Origin: Desulfobacterales bacterium S5133MH16
GTDB taxonomy: Bacteria; Desulfobacterota; Desulfobacteria; Desulfobacterales; UBA11574
Reading direction: 5' to 3'
Assembly: GCA_001751005.1 (NCBI GenBank)
Contig: MAXL01000078.1
Span: 1 to 10,921 of the forward strand
Length of the DNA: 10,921 nt
Part shown: piece by piece, positions 6,976 to 10,921 of the stretch
Layout: each line of letters begins with the position of its first letter
How positions within the stretch are numbered: the stretch's first letter is position 1
Notes under the pieces: generated by a model
The model's input: only the letters and a program-made list of their open reading frames with translations
Databases searched by the model: none
Told to the model about the DNA's origin: nothing
Made by a program: the position numbers and the translations under genes

Positions 6976-7674
6976 ATGTTTACTGAGGCAGTATCATTTC
7001 CTGCAGCCTTTACAGCGGGGATTCTCTCTTTCTTATCACCGTGTGTGCTACCGCTCATACCCGCATATTTTACTTTTATTACGGGTTTTTCCCTGGAAGA
7101 ATTGACCGAAAACCGTAATTCGGAAATAAGAAAAAAAGTCTTTCTTTCGACCGTTTCATTTGTTTCCGGGTTCTCCCTGATATTTATCCTGATGGGTGCT
7201 TCGGCCTCTTATCTTGGAAGCTTAATGTTCAACTATAGAGGATTAATAAGGATTATCGGCGGCATTTTGATTATTTTTATGGGTGTCCATTTAACCGGTA
7301 TAATTCGTATCCCCGGTCTGGATGTTGAAAAAAGGATTAATATAGAAAAAAAGCCCTTACATTTTTTAGGAATCGTTATTATCGGTATGGCGTTTGGAGC
7401 CGGCTGGAGTCCTTGTATAGGCCCTTTACTGGGATCGATTCTCATCATTGCCGGCAGTCAGGAAACGGTCTGGCAAGGGATTGTGCTTCTTGCCATCTAT
7501 TCCGCCGGACTGGCCTTGCCTTTTATTATCATGTCCGTTTTTATCCATCTCCTGCTTATCGTTATTAAAAAGGCTTCCCGTGTCTTACAATATGTCAATG
7601 CGGCCGCGGGTATCCTGCTGATTATCGTGGGGCTGATTCTTGTAACTAATAAGCTGTATGTTTTAATCGGCTGA
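6976..7674 (+). CDS. ccdA: CcdA-type cytochrome c biogenesis / thiol-disulfide transport membrane protein
   Basis: A 232-residue polytopic inner-membrane protein of the CcdA/DsbD transmembrane family, which moves reducing equivalents from cytoplasmic thioredoxin to extracytoplasmic thiol proteins. About six hydrophobic segments are seen. The two reactive-type cysteines are present: C23 in FLSPCVLPLIPAYF (19-32) and C147 in AGWSPCIGPLLGSIL (142-156), the two pseudo-symmetric SPC-x-x-P motifs. No periplasmic DsbD-like domain or thioredoxin domain is fused, so this is the short CcdA form. The ATG has AAGGA about 6 nt upstream and starts 12 bp after the sulfur-carrier gene, so it is probably last in the AOR unit. 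The gene ends 24 bp from a convergent gene, with no obvious terminator hairpin. Confidence 0.92.
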   Translation: MFTEAVSFPAAFTAGILSFLSPCVLPLIPAYFTFITGFSLEELTENRNSEIRKKVFLSTVSFVSGFSLIFILMGASASYLGSLMFNYRGLIRIIGGILIIFMGVHLTGIIRIPGLDVEKRINIEKKPLHFLGIVIIGMAFGAGWSPCIGPLLGSILIIAGSQETVWQGIVLLAIYSAGLALPFIIMSVFIHLLLIVIKKASRVLQYVNAAAGILLIIVGLILVTNKLYVLIG

Positions 7675-7698
7675 AGCGAATTGTCATGAAGAAGTTAT

Positions 7699-7956
7699 CT
7701 ATTTTGAAAACCGGCGGGAATATCTTTTGATCAGGCGGATTGTTGTGGAAATAATAACACCTCCGCTCATTACCACAAGAAGAACAGCCACCCAAACATT
7801 CTCATGATATTCTATGTTTTCCCGTGAAGCCGAGATGCCTGCAAAACCAAATAAGAACACAAGGACCATAAAAAAAATTACAATATAACATGCCGCTTCA
7901 GAGTCATACCAGGGAACGATTACCTTTCTAAATAGAGGATTTTGATCGATACGCAT
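7699..7956 (-). CDS. Small two-helix membrane protein of unknown function
   Basis: An 85-residue protein that I do not recognise. Two hydrophobic spans are seen: about residues 22-41 (ACYIVIFFMVLVFLFGFAGI) and 53-73 (VWVAVLLVVMSGGVIIST), joined by a short polar loop (SRENIEYHEN). The end is basic (RLIKRYSRRFSK), and the positive-inside rule would place it in the cytoplasm. The open frame runs on to a GTG at 8076, but those 40 extra codons lie in repeat copy B, so I take the ATG at 7954-7956. No good ribosome site precedes it, which lowers confidence. It lies downstream of nrdJ on the same strand, separated by the repeat, and converges with ccdA. Confidence 0.55.
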   Translation of the reverse strand: MRIDQNPLFRKVIVPWYDSEAACYIVIFFMVLVFLFGFAGISASRENIEYHENVWVAVLLVVMSGGVIISTTIRLIKRYSRRFSK

Positions 7957-7973
7957 GATTTTACAACTTAAAA

Positions 7974-8121
7974 AAGTGTGAAGTGATCTAAAGTGATCTA
8001 AAATGCCTAAAGTTGTGGAATTCTGCCAATTTTTATATGAATAGATGGAGCAAAGCGACACCTTAACTTTAGTCACTTCAAACTTTAGTTCACTTTAGTC
8101 ACTTTTCTGGCTCGTCCGGGT
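7974..8121. repeat. Dispersed palindromic intergenic repeat, copy B
   Basis: A 148-bp second copy of the element at 17-142, in the same orientation. The left arm has tandem AAGTGATCTA units. The core has GGAATTCTGCCAATTTTTAT, then GGAGCAAAGCGACACC. The right arm begins with CCTTAACTTTAG (8061-8072). The right arm is about 20 bp longer than in copy A because of extra CACTTTAGT-type units. The arms are complementary, so the element can fold into a long imperfect hairpin. It ends 9 bp before the nrdJ stop codon, between nrdJ and the small membrane protein gene. Confidence 0.82.
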
Positions 8122-8130
8122 CAGGTATTA

Positions 8131-10617
8131 TTATCCGCATTTGGTAAAACCGCAGAAATGGCACATCATGCAGCCCTCTTCAAAGCTGACGGTATTTCCG
8201 CATTCCGGGCAGGTTTCTCCAAGGAGGCTGTTGCCATATCTTTGTTTTTTATAAGATCCGTCTTTCATATACCTTTTCTCAAGGACTCTGCCAATCGCGT
8301 CCGGTATTGATAAAACAAGTCCGCCTTCTTGAAAAACAGGATGTTCTCCGCCGATACCTTTTAGTTGTTCTACAACTTTTTCCACACGCACCCCGGATCT
8401 GAAGGCCAGCGAAACCAGCCTGCCTATGGCTTCGGTCTTTGCTGTGGTGGATCGTCCGGATTTGCCGATGGTGGCAAACACCTCAAAGGGATGACCTTCA
8501 TATTCGGTTACCGTGACATAAAGCTGGCCATATCCTGTATTCATCTTGGAAGTGAACCCTTCAAGTATTTCCGGACGTTCTTTGACCGTGGCAATAGAAG
8601 TGTCAGCAAGTTTGTCCTTTGCAGCAATGGAAAGCACCTGATTTTCCTTGCTTCCATCCCTGTATATGGTAACTCCTTTGCAATCCAGCTCGTAAGCCAG
8701 ATTATAGATCTTTAATACATCATCAACGGTGGCGTCACTGGGCAGATTGACCGTCTTAGAAACCGCGTTGTCGGTGTGCTTCTGAAAGGCGGCCTGCATA
8801 CGGATGTGCCATTCGGGTGATATATCATGGGCCGTTACAAAGACTTTGCGAACATCCTCCGGTATTTCGTCTATGTGCTGAATACCCCCTTCAAGGGCAA
8901 TGGTATCCATCAAATCAGTGCTATAAAACCCTTTTTCTTTAGCCACGTTTTCAAAGTATGGATTTACCTCTAATAATTTGTCATTATCCATAACGTTCCT
9001 GACAAAACTCAAGGCAAAAAGCGGTTCCACGCCGCTTGAGCAGTTCGCAATTATACTCAATGTGCCGGTCGGTGCAATGGTGGTCGTGGAGGCATTTCGA
9101 TAGGTACATCCTTTCTGGTTTTTAAAAATGCTTTTATCAAAATTTTCAAAATCCCCTCTTTTTTCAGCCAGACATTTTGAGGCTTCGTGGGATTCTTTTT
9201 GAATGAATCCCATCACTTCTTCGGCTATTTCAAGTGCCTTCTCCGAATTATAAGGAATTTTCAACTGATAAAGCAAATCTGCAAAACCCATAACCCCTAA
9301 ACCAATTTTACGATTACCTCTTACCATTTCGTCGATCTCAGAAAGGGGGTATTTGGACATATCAATAGTATTGTCCAAAAAGCGGACACTCCAAAATACG
9401 ACATCCTTTAAGGCCTCGTAGTCGACGACCGGTTCTCCGTCAGTATACGTAACAAACTTGGCCAGATTGATGGAGCCCAAGTTGCATGCTTCCATTGGAA
9501 GTAAAGGTTGTTCTCCACAAGGATTGGTGCTCTCTATTTCTCCCAATTCAGGGGTTGGATTATCCCTGTTAAGTCTGTCTAAAAAAATGACGCCGGGATC
9601 TCCGTTTTTCCAGGCCTGTTCCACCAAAGCCTGGTAAACTTCTGCGGCATTCAACTCTCCGACCTTTTTATTCTCGCGGGGGTCTATCAGGTCGTAGTTG
9701 TTTTGTTTTGCAACCGCTTTCGTGAATACATCCGTGACACCGACCGAAATATTGAAGTTGTTCAGGTCGTTATTATTTTTCTTGCAGTAAATGAACTCTA
9801 TGATATCCGGGTGATCCACCCTTAAAATAGCCATGTTGGCCCCTCGGCGAGTCCCTCCCTGTTTGACCTGCTCGGTTGCCGTGTTAAAGATTTTCATAAA
9901 CGAAACCGGTCCGGAGGCAATTCCGCCGGTTGTTCCCACCCTGCTGTCTTTGGGTCGTAGACGTGAAAAGGAAAAACCGGTTCCGCCGCCCGATTTATGG
10001 ATAATAGCGGCATTTTTTAAAGAGTCAAAAATCCCGTCCATGCTGTCCTCAATGGGAAGAACAAAGCAGGCTGCCAGTTGGCCCAGTCTGCGTCCCGCAT
10101 TCATCAGCGTCGGTGAATTTGGCAAAAATTTAAGCTCCGTCATCATATTGTAAAAAATATTTTCCATTTTTTTCACATCTGCGTCGCTGCCATACTTTTT
10201 TTCGGCCTTTGCGATGTGCCGGGCAACCCTTTTGAACATTCTTTCCGAAGTCTCGGTTACCCTGCCCTTGTTGTCCTTTTTAAGATATCTTCTTTTTAAA
10301 ACATTTTTTGCATTTTCTGAAAGTTTCAGACCATTTTTTATAAACATGGACTTATCCAACCGAATCGGCGAGATATTTTTGAGTCCGTATTCCAGCAATT
10401 TGGTCTGAATAATTTTATCTATGACCGGCATGGTAATGGTATGATTTTTCATGCCGTCGATTTCTTCTCGCAGAAATCGGCTGATATCCATGGCCTGGTC
10501 GGCTTCAATGGGGTTTTCTTTTGTAAGGCTGTCTGAAAACAGATGATCATCCCATTTGTAGATCGTCAAATCGAAATTTCCCTGTTCCGTAATTAAAATT
10601 TTACCTTTTGAACCCAT
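8131..10617 (-). CDS. nrdJ: Class II (adenosylcobalamin-dependent) ribonucleoside-diphosphate reductase
   Basis: An 828-residue NrdJ, which reduces ribonucleotides to deoxyribonucleotides using adenosylcobalamin to form a thiyl radical, with no oxygen need. Seen: FLPNSPTLMNAG (164-175); first redox cysteine C184 in LAACFVLP; substrate-site NPCGE (365-369) with the expected radical cysteine C367, N365 and E369; redox partner C378 in MEACNLGSINL, 11 residues later as in Thermotoga NrdJ; phosphate-binding APTGTLS (515-521). A C-terminal domain (about 688-785) and a Cys-rich tail follow, with C803, C806, C816, C819, C822 and C827, probably metal-binding or redox-relay. No ATP-cone is recognisable at the N-terminus. 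The ATG has AGGAG 7 nt upstream. It is monocistronic or followed only by the small membrane protein gene. All catalytic residues are present, so the enzyme should be active; it fits an anaerobe with access to B12. Confidence 0.96.
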   Translation of the reverse strand: MGSKGKILITEQGNFDLTIYKWDDHLFSDSLTKENPIEADQAMDISRFLREEIDGMKNHTITMPVIDKIIQTKLLEYGLKNISPIRLDKSMFIKNGLKLSENAKNVLKRRYLKKDNKGRVTETSERMFKRVARHIAKAEKKYGSDADVKKMENIFYNMMTELKFLPNSPTLMNAGRRLGQLAACFVLPIEDSMDGIFDSLKNAAIIHKSGGGTGFSFSRLRPKDSRVGTTGGIASGPVSFMKIFNTATEQVKQGGTRRGANMAILRVDHPDIIEFIYCKKNNNDLNNFNISVGVTDVFTKAVAKQNNYDLIDPRENKKVGELNAAEVYQALVEQAWKNGDPGVIFLDRLNRDNPTPELGEIESTNPCGEQPLLPMEACNLGSINLAKFVTYTDGEPVVDYEALKDVVFWSVRFLDNTIDMSKYPLSEIDEMVRGNRKIGLGVMGFADLLYQLKIPYNSEKALEIAEEVMGFIQKESHEASKCLAEKRGDFENFDKSIFKNQKGCTYRNASTTTIAPTGTLSIIANCSSGVEPLFALSFVRNVMDNDKLLEVNPYFENVAKEKGFYSTDLMDTIALEGGIQHIDEIPEDVRKVFVTAHDISPEWHIRMQAAFQKHTDNAVSKTVNLPSDATVDDVLKIYNLAYELDCKGVTIYRDGSKENQVLSIAAKDKLADTSIATVKERPEILEGFTSKMNTGYGQLYVTVTEYEGHPFEVFATIGKSGRSTTAKTEAIGRLVSLAFRSGVRVEKVVEQLKGIGGEHPVFQEGGLVLSIPDAIGRVLEKRYMKDGSYKKQRYGNSLLGETCPECGNTVSFEEGCMMCHFCGFTKCG

Positions 10618-10739
10618 TGCCCTTCTCCTGTATGGTTATTATCAGAATCTTATGGAATTTATCTTTATCAATACCATTTGTATAAAAATATGGAAACAAA
10701 TTGTTTTGCCGGAAGTAATAAAGCACGGCCCGAGGGTCT
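10618..10739 (-). promoter_or_regulatory. Upstream region of nrdJ, promoter not resolved
   Basis: An AT-rich stretch of 122 bp holds the strong AGGAG ribosome site (10625-10629) and must contain or adjoin the nrdJ promoter. Minus-strand words such as TTGTTT, 17 bp, TGGTAT and a TTGATA are present but none makes a convincing -35/-10 pair. No B12-box or cobalamin riboswitch fold is recognisable, and no clear NrdR box pair was found by eye. Confidence 0.3.
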
Positions 10740-10883
10740 GAGACCTTCGCAAAACACCTCTTTTTGCTCAATTTCTGCGTCAGGCTCAAATTTTAATCCT
10801 CGAAATACTCTCAATGTATTCCTGTGGTTAAAATTATCGCCTTTCTTGAACTTAAACAAAAATTGACATTTTTCAAAGGTCTC
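10740..10883. repeat. Fold-back (whole-length imperfect palindrome) repeat element
   Basis: The left half, from GAGACCTT (10740-10747), and the reverse complement of the right half, ending AAGGTCTC (10876-10883), align along their full length with a single one-base gap. Shared words in order are GACCTT, AAAA, TTTTTG, AGGC, AATTTTAA and AATAC. The centre is near 10812, and the inner arm 10783-10809 pairs with 10815-10841. The single-stranded form would fold into one long hairpin. Open frames cross it on both strands but have no ribosome sites and no protein character. It resembles a fold-back MITE-like element. I recall similar words as dispersed repeats in Desulfobacterales, but that is memory, not a search. 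Confidence 0.7.
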
Positions 10884-10921
10884 GGTCTAAGTATCAAAAA
10901 TAAAAACAAACCTACCAGAAC
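10884..10921. other. Window end, no feature seen
   Basis: An AT-rich tail after the fold-back repeat. It includes GGTCT (10884-10888 region), which echoes the repeat's end, so the element may extend slightly further. No gene start or RNA is visible. Confidence 0.3.

Noticed and set aside
7675..7698. Bidirectional terminator between ccdA and the convergent small gene
   Set aside because: The 24-bp gap holds no convincing stem or T-run.
7957..8076. N-terminal extension of the small membrane protein up to a GTG at 8076
   Set aside because: The 40 codons fall almost wholly inside repeat copy B, lack a ribosome site and show no protein-like pattern.
10601..10866. Three short overlapping open frames on both strands upstream of nrdJ
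   Set aside because: They cross the fold-back repeat or the nrdJ start, have no ribosome sites, and their openness on both strands follows from the palindrome.

Overview
The window looks like an ordinary chromosomal stretch from a mesophilic anaerobe, most likely a sulfate-reducing or related Desulfobacterota (Desulfobacterales-like). This is inference from gene content: a tungsten/molybdenum aldehyde:ferredoxin oxidoreductase with its own sulfur-carrier protein, a B12-dependent class II ribonucleotide reductase, paired PilT-type ATPases, and intergenic DNA rich in palindromic dispersed repeats. No phage, insertion sequence, CRISPR array, tRNA or rRNA is visible.

Layout. Positions 1-182 hold a dispersed repeat (copy A) and a hairpin at the 3' end of the pilU-like gene. 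Positions 183-3340, minus strand, form a tight four-gene unit read in the order yggT, divIVA, pilT, pilU-like: a small membrane protein, a DivIVA-type coiled-coil protein, and two pilus-retraction ATPases. Positions 3341-3754 are a divergent intergenic region with several inverted repeats and an 81-bp twin-hairpin repeat. Positions 3755-7674, plus strand, form a second compact unit: proC (proline synthesis), a 713-residue AOR-family enzyme, a MoaD/ThiS-like protein overlapping it by 4 nt, and a CcdA-type membrane thiol transporter. Positions 7699-7956, minus strand, encode a small unrecognised two-helix membrane protein. Positions 7974-8121 hold repeat copy B. Positions 8131-10617, minus strand, encode the class II ribonucleotide reductase NrdJ. 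Positions 10618-10921 are its upstream region, which contains a 144-bp fold-back repeat.

How the genes relate. PilT, YggT and ProC sit near each other in many proteobacteria, usually with yggS. Here yggS is absent, a DivIVA-type gene sits between yggT and pilT, and proC is turned around to head the AOR unit. The AOR, MoaD/ThiS and CcdA genes plausibly work together: cofactor sulfuration for the enzyme, and thiol or redox supply across the membrane. The substrate cannot be read from the sequence.

I see no clear new defence or mobile system. The most unusual signals are three different palindromic repeat families in the intergenic regions, the proC-AOR-sulfur carrier-CcdA arrangement, and the unusual cysteine spacing in the AOR cluster-binding region.
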